Shown here: positions 1-13,400 of the stretch, in pieces | Layout of the letters: each line of letters begins with the position of its first letter | Position numbering within the stretch: position 1 is the first letter of the stretch | NCBI RefSeq assembly: GCF_000004075.3 | Contig: NC_026658.2 | Span: 26,214,075-26,278,074, forward strand | DNA: 64,000 nucleotides | Source of the DNA: Cucumis sativus | Lineage: Eukaryota > Streptophyta > Magnoliopsida > Cucurbitales > Cucurbitaceae | Direction of reading: 5' to 3' | Notes under the pieces: model-generated | Databases searched by the model: none | What the model saw: only the letters and a program-made list of their open reading frames with translations | What the model was told of the DNA's origin: nothing | Made by a program: the position numbers and the translations under genes

Positions 1-1091
1 TATGAGACATTTTATTTTTGTTAAAATTGTAACTAGGTCGATTCAAACATCAACAAATTTCTTACTTGTATATATATAATTTTGTTTCACCGTTCACATA
101 TATCAACTAATTGAAGTTATAAGTTATAACATCCATACTATGTACTAATAAAAAAACAAGTGGACACATGTATATAAATATTTCATATCTAAAAGCATAT
201 ATGGACGAATATCAAATATCCAACCAAAACCCCATATACGTGATAACACATTCATCACGTAAGCCTATTAACAATACACTTCTATAATTGATAAAATGAT
301 ATGATCAAACTTATGGGAAGCAAAGTCAAATTGAAGTTATGTAATTGTTAGCAATAATCCAACTCTATTTAAATTGTGAGAGGACTATTTAAAGTATATA
401 TTTTTATTAAATTATTTAATTTTGTTATTGTTGATCTATTGTTTTCTAATGTTTCGAAAAATGATCGTAGATCGAATAGATACTATATCGATTCCTAAAA
501 TCCATATCTTATTCTATCTTGGTCATGAACTTTTAGAAGTATATGTTTTGGTCATTAACTCATAAAAATAACATATTTTGCTATTTGTCGTTAATACTCT
601 ATTAAATCTCTAATAAAATGGTGAAGTGACTTTTATATTTTAACGATTAAAATATCAAATAAAATAATTACTAATAATTAAGGTTTAAACTTTTAGTCCG
701 ATGCTATATGATAAAAGGACGATGATCTGATCGTCACCACCATCATGAGTCATTTTCATTATACTTTACTTTTTCGATTTATATGTTTGACATAAGTTTT
801 GTTAATATTTTAAAGGCTAAAGTCATTTTCATTATTATTTGTTTTTTTTGCTGATCTATTTTTTTTATTATTATTTCGAAAAGTTAATATAAATCGTAAA
901 TTTGTTAATATATTTACGAATTTTGGTCGATTCCGGTGATAAACTTTATTCAACGGCGGTACTGAACCCGCCGTCATCACCGTTAAGCAGTTCACACCAG
1001 GCGAAAGTCCAATCGTCGTTTTGCCTCACCTCCTTGAGCCACTCCTATACTTATCTATCTGGCTTCCAGCGCCGATAAATCGATACCTTCT
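1..1091. other. AT-rich intergenic DNA and PPR 5' flank
   Basis: No supported gene is seen on either strand. The sequence is strongly AT-rich and holds only short chance frames. The last 100 or so bases before position 1092 become more GC-rich and probably include the promoter and leader of the PPR gene. No clear TATA box or repeat family was recognised. Confidence 0.6.
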
Positions 1092-2810
1092 ATGGCATTC
1101 GGCGCTTCCCGGCGTCTTATTCCCTATCAACTCAGAGCCTGCTTTTTGGGGCTTATTGCCAGTGGCAGGTATCACTATCCCTTAATCCACTCGCCGTCGC
1201 CGGCTTTATCATACTTGTTTTCAACCCTAGATGAACCATCAAATCTATTTGATGATGGTCTTTCGGGTAATGGGGATCGAAATCAACGCTGCATAGACGA
1301 GCGATTCGTTATCAGTGAACTTTCTGATCTTCTACTAGTTAATCCTTATGGTTCGGTTTATAACACTCTCAAAGAGAATTCCATTGAGAAACAGATGCCA
1401 GTTAGGGCAGTTGATGGATTCTTGCTTCCAGAAGAGAAATTGCGAGGTGTTTTCCTTCAAAAACTGAATGGTAAAACCGCAATTGAGCATGCATTAGCTA
1501 ATACTGATGTGATTTTGAGTCAAGATGTTGTCAGCAAAGTATTAAACACTGGGAGTTTAGGTAGCGAAGCAATGGTTACCTTCTTTTATTGGGCTATTAA
1601 ACAGCCGTCGATACCTAAAGATGCTTCTAGTTACAACATAATTCTTAAAGCTTTAGGTAGAAGGGGTTTTTTTGACTCCATGATGGATGTTTTGTACAAC
1701 ATGACACGGGAGGGAGTGGAGGCTACATTGGAAATGGTCTCCATTGTAGTAGACAGTCTGGTCAAGGGTCACCAAGTTTCTAAGGCACTTCAATTTTTCA
1801 GAAACTTGAAAGAAATTGGGTTGAAATGTGATACTGAAACCTTGAACATTCTTCTACAATGCATGTGTCGACGATCCCACGTTGGTGCTGCAAACTCCTT
1901 CTTTAATTTAACCAAGGGGAATATCCCTTTCAATGTCATGACATATAACATTGTAATTGGTGGATGGTCAAGATACGGTAGGCACGGTGAAGTTGAGCAA
2001 ATGTTGAAAGCAATGGAACTTGATGGATTTTCTCCAGACTGTCTGACCCACACCTATCTTATTGAGTGTCTTGGCAGAGCTAATCAGATTGATGATGCTG
2101 TCAAGATTTTTGATAAAATGGATGAAAACGGCTGTACACCAGATGTTGATGCTTACAATGCAATGATCTCCAACTTTATATGTATAGGTGATTTTGATCA
2201 ATGCCTGACCTATTACGAGCGTATGTTGAGCAACAGATGTGAACCTGACATGAACACCTATTCGAATTTGATTACTGGCTTTCTCAAGGCCAAGAAAGTA
2301 GCCGATGCACTAGAAATGTTTGATGAAATGGTGGCAAGAATAATTCCCACTACGGGGGCAATAACATCCTTTATTCAACTTAGCTGTAGTTATGGTCCTC
2401 CACACGCAGCTATGTTAATCTACAAGAAAGCAAGAAAAGTTGGATGTAGGATATCCAAGAATGCATACAAATTGTTGCTAATGCGGCTTTCTTTGTTTGG
2501 TAAATTTGGCATGCTATTAAATATATGGAATGAGATGCAAGAAAGTGGTTATGATCCTGATGTGGAGACTTATGAGCATGCCATTGACTGTCTCTGTAAA
2601 ACAGGGCAGCTTGAAAATGCTGTACTCGTCATGGAGGAATGTTTACGTCAGGGTTTCTTCCCAAGTAGGCGAACACGTAGTAAGCTTAATAACAAACTAT
2701 TGGCCTGTAATAGGACAGAGATGGCATATAAACTCTGGTTGAAAATCAAAGTTGCTCGTCATCAGGAAAATCTGCAAAGATGTTGGCGTGCCAAGGGATG
2801 GCATTATTGA
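1092..2810 (+). CDS. P-class pentatricopeptide repeat protein, probably mitochondrial
   Basis: An intronless 572-residue frame. Such proteins bind organellar RNA through tandem 35-residue helical hairpins and act in stability, splicing or translation; the target of this one is unknown. The first 20 residues are rich in Arg, Ser and hydrophobics with no acidic residue, which fits a mitochondrial presequence (inference). Eleven PPR-like units run from about residue 177 to 553 in near-perfect 35-residue steps, for example units starting DASSYN (177), NVMTYN (281), DCLTHT (316), DVDAYN (351), DMNTYS (386) and DVETYE (490). No E, DYW or SMR domain follows; the protein ends WRAKGWHY, a tail I recall from related P-class members. 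The single exon is normal for the family. The upstream stretch has no better in-frame start. I am sure of the family but not of the orthologue. Confidence 0.93.
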   Translation: MAFGASRRLIPYQLRACFLGLIASGRYHYPLIHSPSPALSYLFSTLDEPSNLFDDGLSGNGDRNQRCIDERFVISELSDLLLVNPYGSVYNTLKENSIEKQMPVRAVDGFLLPEEKLRGVFLQKLNGKTAIEHALANTDVILSQDVVSKVLNTGSLGSEAMVTFFYWAIKQPSIPKDASSYNIILKALGRRGFFDSMMDVLYNMTREGVEATLEMVSIVVDSLVKGHQVSKALQFFRNLKEIGLKCDTETLNILLQCMCRRSHVGAANSFFNLTKGNIPFNVMTYNIVIGGWSRYGRHGEVEQMLKAMELDGFSPDCLTHTYLIECLGRANQIDDAVKIFDKMDENGCTPDVDAYNAMISNFICIGDFDQCLTYYERMLSNRCEPDMNTYSNLITGFLKAKKVADALEMFDEMVARIIPTTGAITSFIQLSCSYGPPHAAMLIYKKARKVGCRISKNAYKLLLMRLSLFGKFGMLLNIWNEMQESGYDPDVETYEHAIDCLCKTGQLENAVLVMEECLRQGFFPSRRTRSKLNNKLLACNRTEMAYKLWLKIKVARHQENLQRCWRAKGWHY

Positions 2811-4566
2811 ACTTTCAGGTCATATCAATTACAAACATGTCTTTTTCTTCTATTGTTTCGGTCCTTTGAAGGTTAGTAATATTTCACAGAAGTCATTCTA
2901 CTAATGTGTGCAGGTCGTACTTAGGATGTTTTATAGTTGTTGACTGCTTACTTTTTTTTTTTGTTACATATACGAGAGTGTCTATGAAATTTCTCGGGCT
3001 TCCATTAAGGTAAATCTACAAAAAAGTGGACTTGGGCTTTGTTTATTGAATCTGGATTGCAAAATGGAAGAATTCTTATCTTTACATCACATTTATTCTA
3101 TTTGCATTGACTTGAGTCCTGTGAGCCCTGTTTCTTATGTTTTGTTCGTCGGGATTCTCCGACTCTTTTTATCGAAATGAAGGATGAAAGTTAGTTAAAT
3201 GGGGTGCAGGGAAGTTTTTTTCACTGGGTTTCTTATGTTACTATTCTATTTGCTCTGTTTCCTTGTTTATTACGTTTCGTTTATCAAGGTTTTCATTTAT
3301 TCAATTAGTTCTGACATTGCAGGGCCGTTGTTAATGCATATGGAGCTTCATCTGATGCCAACGGCCACATCTCGGGTGACATGTCAGACCACTTTGGTCA
3401 TTCATTTAGTTACGGATGTACACGCCTTTGATAAGAATGTTTTTCTACCTCAAGTTGACCACAACCGCAACATAAAGGACTGATGTGCTGAGGTGCCCAC
3501 CTTAAGCTTTCTTAGTAGGATTTAAACCATGTTTCAAATATGGATCAACCTACTTGATTATATGCTTCTCAATCCTAGCCAATGCCAGCCACCCATGAAT
3601 CAATGAGGCCTAGGTATGTACTGGCAAGTGGTAATGAACATAACTAGAATGACGGCATTCTTGTCAAGATGTATCTGGATATTTTCTAGTGAACCCAACC
3701 CAGCACATTGTCACGTAAAATCATTTCTAGTAGGTATGTACATACGTTAGAGTAGCTTCAGAATCATTTTAATGTAGAAATAAGCACTAGCATCCATCTT
3801 TGAACTGCAAGTTTTTCCCACTTTTTTCAGGTTTCTCTATCAAGTGGACCATACCCATTGAAAGATATGGGCAATAACTTAGTTTGAAGAATAACCATCC
3901 AAGGCAGGGATTAATAACTTGAGTAAAAGCACTTTCCACTGAAAGTACGAGTAGAGTCTTCAAGTAAAGCTAAGTCAGAAGCTGTCGGCGAGGTTCACAT
4001 CTGCAAGAAAAAAGAGAAGAGAGCAAGTAGACAGAGAAGAAGACAATGTCCACAATCATTAATTTAACCCAGAGGAGCACCGGAACCATCTAATTTTCTT
4101 GTAAATTGTTGCGCAAAAATAAAATTTCAAGTTTGCTTATATAAATAAATAAACAACAATGTTATCCATCAACAACGTCGTTATTGAAACAGATGATTTT
4201 CGCAAGGATTGTTTTTATTCTTTTTTCTTTTATGAGTGAATCCTTTTTTGCTTTCTATTTGATTGAAGAATGTATTTCTATATTACGTTTGTGGTTTTCT
4301 AAGGAAATAACCGTTGGAACTAAACTAATATTTTCACGAAACTTTATCAATTGGAAAAAGGATTGTTGATATATGGAGCATAGCTTATGACAATAATTAA
4401 AAAGTTCGTACATTTCAAATAAATATAAAAAGTAGTAAATTTGACTAAATATTGGCAATTTGACAGAATAATTACCAGCCAAATTTTAGATTCTAAAAAG
4501 AAGAAATATGTGATATAATAATTCTCACAAAGTAAAAGAAAAAAAGAAAAAACTCTCATGTATGTA

Positions 4567-4659
<93 letters not shown>

Positions 4660-5107
4660 ATATATATATTAATTTTCCATTTTAGAGAAAATAAATGAAT
4701 GAAAGATGTAATATTACTTATTACCGGTTGCTAAGACAGCGAGATTGAGAGAGGAATTTAGTGTGTAGAAATGGTTATGGTTACCTGAATTTTCCTTTCA
4801 TTTTTTATTCCTTTCCTTTGTTGTTGTTCGGTATATTGGCAATCGGCTTCTTGTCTTCTCCCACTTCTCCACCTTCGCTCGATCCCTCGCTACAGACCAC
4901 ACCTCATCCCTCTCAACGAGGACTCCAATTTCTCAACAGACCTACCATCTCATCATTTCTCTGCCTTCCTTCTCACTGCTATGGTTGAATTGTCTGTTCT
5001 CCACTGGGATCATAGTTTCATTACTGCCTACGGGGATTCTCTGAAGGAAGTCTGATCTACTATTTGTTCTACCAGCGGGATCCAATCCAGGGGGGGAGGG
5101 GACTAAT
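2811..5107. other. Intergenic region between PPR gene and EH1 gene
   Basis: This holds the PPR 3' UTR, a stretch at 3324-3433 that reads as 36 open codons after a splice-acceptor-like site (possibly a 3' UTR exon, unproven), unremarkable AT-rich DNA, a long AT microsatellite (listed separately), and from about 4740 the more pyrimidine-rich promoter and leader of the EH-domain gene. No further gene is supported. Confidence 0.55.
4561..4671. repeat. Long (AT)n microsatellite
   Basis: About 110 bases of nearly pure alternating A and T, broken by a few TT or TTA interruptions. It lies roughly 430 bases upstream of the EH1 start codon. It can form cruciforms and is likely to vary in length between individuals; the assembled length should be treated with caution. 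Confidence 0.95.
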
Positions 5108-8100
5108 ATGGATCAGTTCGACTTATTCTTTAGGAGAGCCGATTTGGATGGTGATGGGAGGATTAGTGGAGCTGAAGCTGTTTCTTTCTTTCAGGGCTCC
5201 AATTTGCCTAAAAATGTTCTTGCGCAGGTTCCTTTTTTTGCCTTTTCCTCCCTCTCTCACCTTTTCTTCTTTGGATTTCTCGTGCGTTGTTTGTCTTAGA
5301 TCAATGGCGTCCATGTACTTGGATTAGGTTGCGAATTCGAAATCCATAAGTTGCTCGCTTTTCACTTCAATACTTTGTTTCTCGGTATCATAAATTGAGG
5401 TGCCTGCGCTTCGTGGAAGAGTATGTTTATGAATTAGGTGCTTGCCAGTATATTTTAGGAAAGTTCTGGTGTGTAATTTCCTACCTAGAGTTTTTCGTTT
5501 AAGTTCTGGTGTCTAATTTCCTACCTAGAGTTTTTCGTTTAAGTTCTGGTGTCTAATTTCCTACCTAGAGTTTTTCGTTTGGTGTTTTCTTTATATGTAT
5601 CTGTTTTGAAATGTAATATTTAGATATAGGTCGTCACGCATTCCACCGTTAGACCTATGGTTGAAATCTATAACTTCCTCATGTGATTGAATTGACAATC
5701 TTCGCGTGCTTTGTTTTTCTGATATGGTCAACGGATGCTGCTTTAGTCTGGTTGTACAATACAAGCTTTTACAATCTTGCGTTGTGTAGGTATTCTGTGT
5801 CTCCACTGGTACATATCATCTGTAATGTGTTGAAGCTATTATGTTAAGAGGCTCGCTCTTTTACTCGATCCTATAATTATATTCATTGCCGACTGGCACC
5901 ATTTGATAAGAAATGATAGCATGCTTACAAATCTGTCATTGTGTGAACGGTTGTGCCAATCAAGGTTATCTTCTCTACTTGCAGATATGGATGCATGCTG
6001 ATCAGAGAAAAACAGGTTTTCTTGGTAGACCGGAATTTTATAATGCTCTCAGACTTGTGACTGTTGCTCAAAGTAAGCGAGAGCTAACACCTGAAATTGT
6101 AAAGGCAGCACTATATGGTCCTGCTGCTGCGAAAATCCCCCCACCAAAGATTGATCTGCAGGCTCTATCTGCCCCTCAATCAACTTCAGTGCCTGCTGCA
6201 TCTCCTCCACAGATGAGTATACCTGCACCAACAGGATCTCAAAATTTTGGCTTTAGAGGACAAGGGGTTCCAAATGTGGGTGCGAACCAGCAGTATGTAT
6301 CAGCCCAGCCAAACCCTTCCATGAGGTTACCTCAAGCCACACCTGGTGGTGTTGCTTCCAATATGCAACTGGTTGTTTCTTCTGAACCTTCTGGAGGAGG
6401 AAATCTACTGGGCTCAAATCTTTCAAACCCAAATGATTGGCTCAATGGAAGGCCAGGTGGGGTCCCTGCTGCTGGGCCTAGAGGAGTCAGTCCTTCCCTG
6501 CCTTCCCCAGCTACGTCGTTATCTCCAGCTTTAATGACTTCGCAGCCTATGCCTAATGATAGAGCACCAGCTGTTACTGGTAATGGATTTGCTTCTAAGT
6601 CAGCATTTGGTGCTGACATGTTTTCTGTTACTCCATCTCCACCTAGACCAGAATCTTCTGGATTCAACAATGCAGCTAATAGTAGTATTGGTCCATCAGC
6701 GATTGTTCCAGTTTCCAGTGTATCCCAACCTTTAAGTAAGTCCACATCATTGGAGTCATTGCAGAGTGCATTTGTTTCAAGACCGTTAGCTGGTTCACAG
6801 TTTCAGCTTTCTCAGTCAGCACCGGAACCTAACAAGGAGGTTCGAGCAACAGGTCCATCGCCACTTATATCTTCTGGGATCACAACTGGAGCCAGAAACT
6901 CTACTTCTGAAAATGCACAGTTTACTTGGCCAAAAATGAAACCAACTGATGTTCAGAAGTACACAAAAGTTTTTATGGAAGTAGACACTGACAGAGATGG
7001 CAGAATTACCGGTGACCAGGCACGGAATCTATTTTTAAGTTGGAGGTTACCTAGAGGTATATACTCTCTCAATTCTTTTATTTTTAATTTAAAATTTTTA
7101 AATCTATACTGTCATTTAAGATTGTAGTTGAAGCACGTGTTACTCGCTTTCAAGTATCAATCAATTTAGTGTGGTTTTGGCCTTTGGGGGATTTAGAGTA
7201 TATTGTTAATGTCAAAGGCATGGCATCGTTTCCTTTTGATGGCTTATCTCTGAAGTGGGCATTTAGTTTATTGTTCTTTCTTTATTATTAATCCTTTGAG
7301 ATTCTTTATTTTAATCCATTTTTAGACCATGTAAGGAACACGTTGAATAAAGCTTGAACATTGTTATTACTTCCATATGATTTTCGTGAAACCATTGTGG
7401 AGAGCCTTTAAGCCAATCCGTTTTTCTCCATCCTGGGTAATAACTGTCCAACATTCCATTTGTCAGAAAAATGGGCTTTGGGTAACTCAGTCTGTATTGG
7501 AGCTTGTCTTCTTATTGTCAGAATTCAGGTCATATTTGGACAAGTACTAGTTTTCTAAAGAGCTCATCAAGTTACATGCCACTAGTTCTTAAACACAATA
7601 TTGGCATAGAACGCTAAGTTTCATATGGATTTTTGGATCCCCAGCTTCAAAATGAAGACAGTGGAGGTATAGTATGAGATTCTTGCTATTTGGAACTTAG
7701 GCCGTAGAAGAAACCTTAATCTGATGAGGAATTGAAAAATGGACTCAGTTACTTCCCTCAATTGATGATCATTAGACTATGCATAGGGAGGGTTCCAGTT
7801 TTGGAGCTAAAATTTCTCTTAATTCATGAAGCCAATGAAATCTGTCTTAAAGAGGAAAGAAGTAAAAAAAAGAAAGCCAATGTTGGTTGGTTTATCCTTC
7901 CTCGATGTTCAGTTTGGAATTTTCTTTTTCAAAGCATATTTGGGATGACTTTATCATTGACTTCATACTTCCTTGAGAAAAAGAGTCTTCTGGGGGATAT
8001 TGGTGGCTGTGTTCTTTGGGGCTATTTGATCGAAAGGATAGAACAAACTTTTGAGATATTCAGCAAAAAACACTTGAAAGAAACCTTCTGCTTGTGTTTA

Positions 8101-8859
8101 TAGATGGCCTGCGTGTTCCTATGGTTTTTCTATTATTTCTCTTTTATCCTCGTTCTCCTATTCTGGTACTACATGGAAAAAGTGGTAAATGAACATATAT
8201 ATGCTCAATGAATATGTATTGAAGGTCTGCTAGAAGTTTAAAGGTTTTATGATTATTTTCACCTTGATACAATAATATTTGATAATGCCATTTATTCTAC
8301 TTTTTTTTTATAAAAAAATAGGCAACTCCTTTTGCATATTCACAATTTGAGTCTTTGGAAACATATTTGCTTTCTAACGTAATGCAAGGTAGAGAGTTTT
8401 AGTTTAAGAAATTGACTTGGTACTTTTCTGCAATCCCTAGGAAGTTATGCATGCCCATTTATTTTTTCCTTGTTTCACTGAAGCTCTTGTAAAGTTTCTT
8501 TAATGATTGATGAATGTTCTTTTTTTTAAATGGAGACAAACGATTGATGAATTTTCTTTTATTTTATAATATATACTGAAGCCATGTTTCATATTCTCAG
8601 AGGTCTTGAAGCAGGTGTGGGACTTATCTGATCAAGACAATGACAGCATGCTTTCTCTCAAAGAGTTTTGTTTTGCCTTATATCTAATGGAACGTTACAG
8701 GGAAGGACGGCCACTTCCAGCTGCACTTCCAAATAATGTTATGTTTGATGAAACTCTGCTGTCCATGACAGGACAATCTAACGTTGTCCATCCAAATGCA
8801 GCTTGGAGTCCACGTCCTGGTACTTACCAAAGTTGTCAATTGCACTTATTTTCTTTTGG

Positions 8860-8903
<44 letters not shown>

Positions 8904-10388
8904 TCTAACTTTTCCTTTGTTGAAATTAGGATTTGGACAGCAGCAACCTCAGGTCACTGCTCGGTCAATGGCACCAACTGCAGGATTGAGACCGCCAACA
9001 AATATACCTGCTTCAAAAGCTGATGGTGCTAAACTATCCAATGAGCAGAAATCAAGGGCTCCGGTGTTGGAAGATTCATTTCTGGACCAGTCTGAGAAGG
9101 CTCAAGATGCTGCAGCATCTGAGAAAAAGGCATTTCCTTATATCTATATGTCAACTTTCACAAATTGTTTTGGAGAGGACCTAGTATCTACTTATTATGA
9201 ATGTGGAATTCTTTTACTCCTCATAAATTCTCCCCATATATCCTGTTAACTGTACACGTTTCTTTCTTATTTTCCTTGTGAATTCAAGGTTGGTATATTT
9301 TCACCTGATATGCAATATTGTTCCCTCTAATGTTTCATGTTTCATCCTTGATAGGTTGGAGAAACTGCGAATGTTATTTTGGATTCGAAAGAAAAGATTG
9401 AATATTATCGCACAATGATGCAGGAACTTGTAAGTACTCTTTATTGTTCTTTGCTTTCAGTTTCTTAATAGTATCTGTGCAACATACAATTCCAAGTCTA
9501 AGTTAATTCTACAAGCTATACACGAATTTTTGAACTTTTTATTGTGTGCCAATAATGGTTACTCATATGCTAGAATAATTGTCGTACAGTAGTCGTTATC
9601 TCTGTATGAGCTGACAACTAGATCTGATCAGTTAATTTTAAAAGGTGCAAGTTCCTGATTAAATTTGGTTTAATAAATACTTTCTTTCTAAGCACGGCCC
9701 CCAATCTGTGACTGACTATAGTCACTTAATCATGAACCCCTCAATCCACGTGGCATTTCTATGTTTGAATAATGGAAATTTTGTTGGGTATGTTAACGTT
9801 TTTCTATGCCAAAACTGAGTTAAATTGCATTTCTGGAACCTTTTATTCACCCCTCTACTTATCGACTCACTATCATGCAAACTGCTTAGTGCTCACTTGT
9901 ATGATTATTATAACCGTCCTTTTTGTTCATAAATGGAAATAGTTTAGGAGAATAGAAACGGTTTTACTGCTTAGTTTTCTGTTTTTGGAAAACAAGTTTT
10001 CATTAGAAAGAGAGGATAATACAAAAAAGTGGGAAGGCCAAGACGATCAACCAACTCAACTACAAATGATGTGCGAATACTCGAAACAATAACAAAAAGT
10101 TCCTATATAAGAAGAAAATACTGTCCAACTGTTTATCGGTCGCTACATACATTTAAAAAAAGCCTGTTTCTTCCGCACTAAGTCTACCAAAAAATAGCTA
10201 ACAGACAAAGATCCACAAAACTCTCACTTTGACCTTGAATTTCTGATTTGTAACCAATGGAAGGCAGATGTCAATGATGCTAGGGAGGCAGCACTGATGA
10301 CATTTGAAGTAAAAATCACTGTACCAAGTATATATATGTGTACTTTGAGAAGAAACAAAGAAGCTGTATTAAACAAAACAAAAACAAA

Positions 10389-10420
<32 letters not shown>

Positions 10421-13400
10421 AACAGAAAAGGAACAGCCTAAGGGTGGGGCAGATTGAACCCCCCACAGAATCAAACAAGAAGAGCCCTCTAATTGTTTAA
10501 AATCATGAGAAGGCTATAATTACAAAAGAATATAATGTAATTTGTGCACCACCACGATGCCGTATTTGCACCAAAGCCCAAAAGGAATAAAAAAAAGTAA
10601 ACTTATCTTCAAAATTTCTACTGTTCTGTTCGTTCCAAAGATGCCACAAATGCGCATGAGTCACGTATCTCCATAAAATTCTCCCCTTACCACAGAAGTT
10701 TCCACCATTCAAACCATCCATGAGATCCACTCATCTATTTTCTTAGGACAGCTAGCTACCCAAAACGAGTTAAGAAGACCACTTCACTCTTTAGCAGCAA
10801 AATCGCAATGAAGAAACAGATGATCGAAGGTCTCAATCTCCTTTTGACAAAGAAGGCAGATAGACGGGGTGACAGACCAGTTAGGGAGCTTCCTCTGAAG
10901 TTTATCATGGGTATTCAGACTTTTATAAGCAAGGGACCAAAGGAAGATCTTCACTTTTTTAAGAAATTTTCAACTTCCAAATGGGGTTGACCATAGGAAG
11001 TTTAGAATCACTGCCGTATATGGTGAGAAGCAAAATGAAAGAGGAGATGGTTCTATCTTCTATCCAATCTTGGCAAAAATGGGCCGATTTGGAGAGAGGT
11101 TGCATTAGGGTGCATTTTTCTGATTTTGTCACATGTGCTTTCATTCTGACATATACTTCGATACTATCTAGATGAAGTGTTTCACTTTCTTGGTCAGTTT
11201 CGAATTCCTTAATAATTTAATAATGGATCTGGGAATAATTTCCATATTACTCATGAGTGAAGCTTACATTGATGTACAAGAAAATCTCCCAGTTTTGTCA
11301 CAAGCTCAAGTTCCGCAGGTAAATCTATCTAAATATCTTTAAAAGTTGCAATGTATAAAAGTACTCCAATATTTTATTCAAAGAAATGTCAATCCGAATA
11401 CAATAGCCAAAAGGGGAACAAACTCAACCAAACCAACAAAATACTAGTATGGTTACAGAAAAACACAAATTACAATGGGGAGTAATTTCTAAGTAACTCT
11501 TTTAAGTAATTTCTCTTAAATTTCAAATTGCCTGTGGACATCTCTGAAGCTGCCCACTGACAAGGTTTGTGACTACTAAAATGATTCAAGCTTTTCGAGA
11601 GTGCACATAGGGTGAGGGGTGCGAGTTGTTGCGAAGGGGCTTCAGCTTAAATGCTAAATTTGGTATTTTTAGTGATGATTTCATGAACATTTTTCAAAAA
11701 TATTTTCTGACTATTTTCTCTTGCCTGTGTAATTCGTTTAATTTTACATGTAAACATTGTCTTCTTTTCAGGTTCTTCATAAAAGCAGATGTGATAATAG
11801 ATTAAATGAAATCACAGAAAGGGCATCTGCTGACAAGCGTGAGGTATTTCTATTCTTCTTTTTCTAGGTCCGCTATATTTGAGTTTTCTTTGCACTGATT
11901 TATGGCTTTATATTGCAGGCAGAATCTTTGGGAAAAAAATATGAGGAAAAATACAAGCAGGTGGCTGAAATAGCATCCAAGTTAACCATTGAAGAGGCAA
12001 AATTTCGTGATGTTCAAGTAAATACATACCTCTTGAACTGTGCTTCAATTTTATACCTGAATTTTTCATACATGCTTTTAAACCATTTTATTGCATCTAC
12101 TAGAGCCAGCTGGTTAATCTGGCGGCTGTTGATGGTCAGCGGTCAATTGGAAAGTTTCTTTGTCTTGATTCATTAGTCTTGTGCAATTATCTTCTTTTCT
12201 TTTCCTTAATATACTAAGTGGAAGTTGCATGTGACTCAAGTAAGGAGATAATGCATATATATTCAATCAATCAACGTTAGCATGTATAGGCATGTTAGCC
12301 GAACTTAATTAAATACGCAATAGAAAAAAAAACAAAGTTAGAGATTGCTACATACATCTTTTTTTAGGAAGAGTTTATTGAGTGCTTGTGCATCTAATTA
12401 AAAAAAAAATAAGAAAAATTTATATTGCTTAATAACCGGAAGAAGATGCATCCAGAAGAAAATGATAATTTTATGCCACAAGGCCATATGCTCATCCTTC
12501 AATAAACAAATTTTGTCATTAGCTGCATCTGAGTTTTATTGTTACGTTAGTGATCTTACATTCCCCTATTATTTGTCATTTTTACAGGAAAGGAAGACAG
12601 AGTTGCATCAAGCAATTATTAGAATGGAACAAGGAGGAAGTGCCGATGGTATTCTTCAGGTTTGATTTTGCAATAGAACTGTGTGCTTCAATTTGCGACC
12701 AGCTATTCTGTGCAGTTGTCCGATACTGATGCTTTTTTTCCTTTCAGGTCCGAGCTGATAGAATACAATCTGATATTGAGGAGCTCATAAAGGCTTTAAC
12801 TGAACGTTGTAAGAAACATGGATTTGATGTTAAGTCGGCAGCTATAATTGAGCTTCCAGTAGGTATTAGTCTCACATTAGCTTGAGGTTTATACTTTTGC
12901 TTCTTATATCTAGATTCCTTTAGGATGTGCTTCCAAAGGTTTCTTTTAGTCATTCCACTTCCTTTCAAGAATCTTCTCTGGATTTTTTAGTAAAAGAAAA
13001 GGTCAAGGAGATGTTTGGTACATTTGTTCCTGTGTTGACTTCGTACATCATCTGTGGCATAATATGACCCATTTCCCGTTCAAAGTGACTTGATGTATCT
13101 TCGTTTCCATTAGTGACATTTTTATGATGGATTTGATAGGTTGGCAACCTGGAATTCCGGATAATGCAGCTATTTGGGATGAAGAGTGGGATAAATTTGA
13201 AGATGAAGGTATGAGGGTGGTTCTTGACAAGTTCTTTGCTTCTCTGCACTAATAATGTTGCAAGTCTCAATTCATTGTCAGCATACTTTGGCTGGTAATT
13301 TGATTGAAATACGTTATATCTTTTGTTGATATCAGTTGATCAATCTTCCTTTCAGGATTTTCCAATGACCTTAACCTAGATCCAAAAGGTGTTTCTGCCT

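Noticed and set aside
6332-6745. 137-codon frame antisense to EH1 exon 2
   Set aside because: It mirrors the Pro/Ser-rich coding linker on the other strand and has no motif of its own.
10297-10500. Lys-rich frame and its Phe-rich mirror at 10224-10478
   Set aside because: Both are produced by the A-rich/GAA tract inside LINE-derived DNA.
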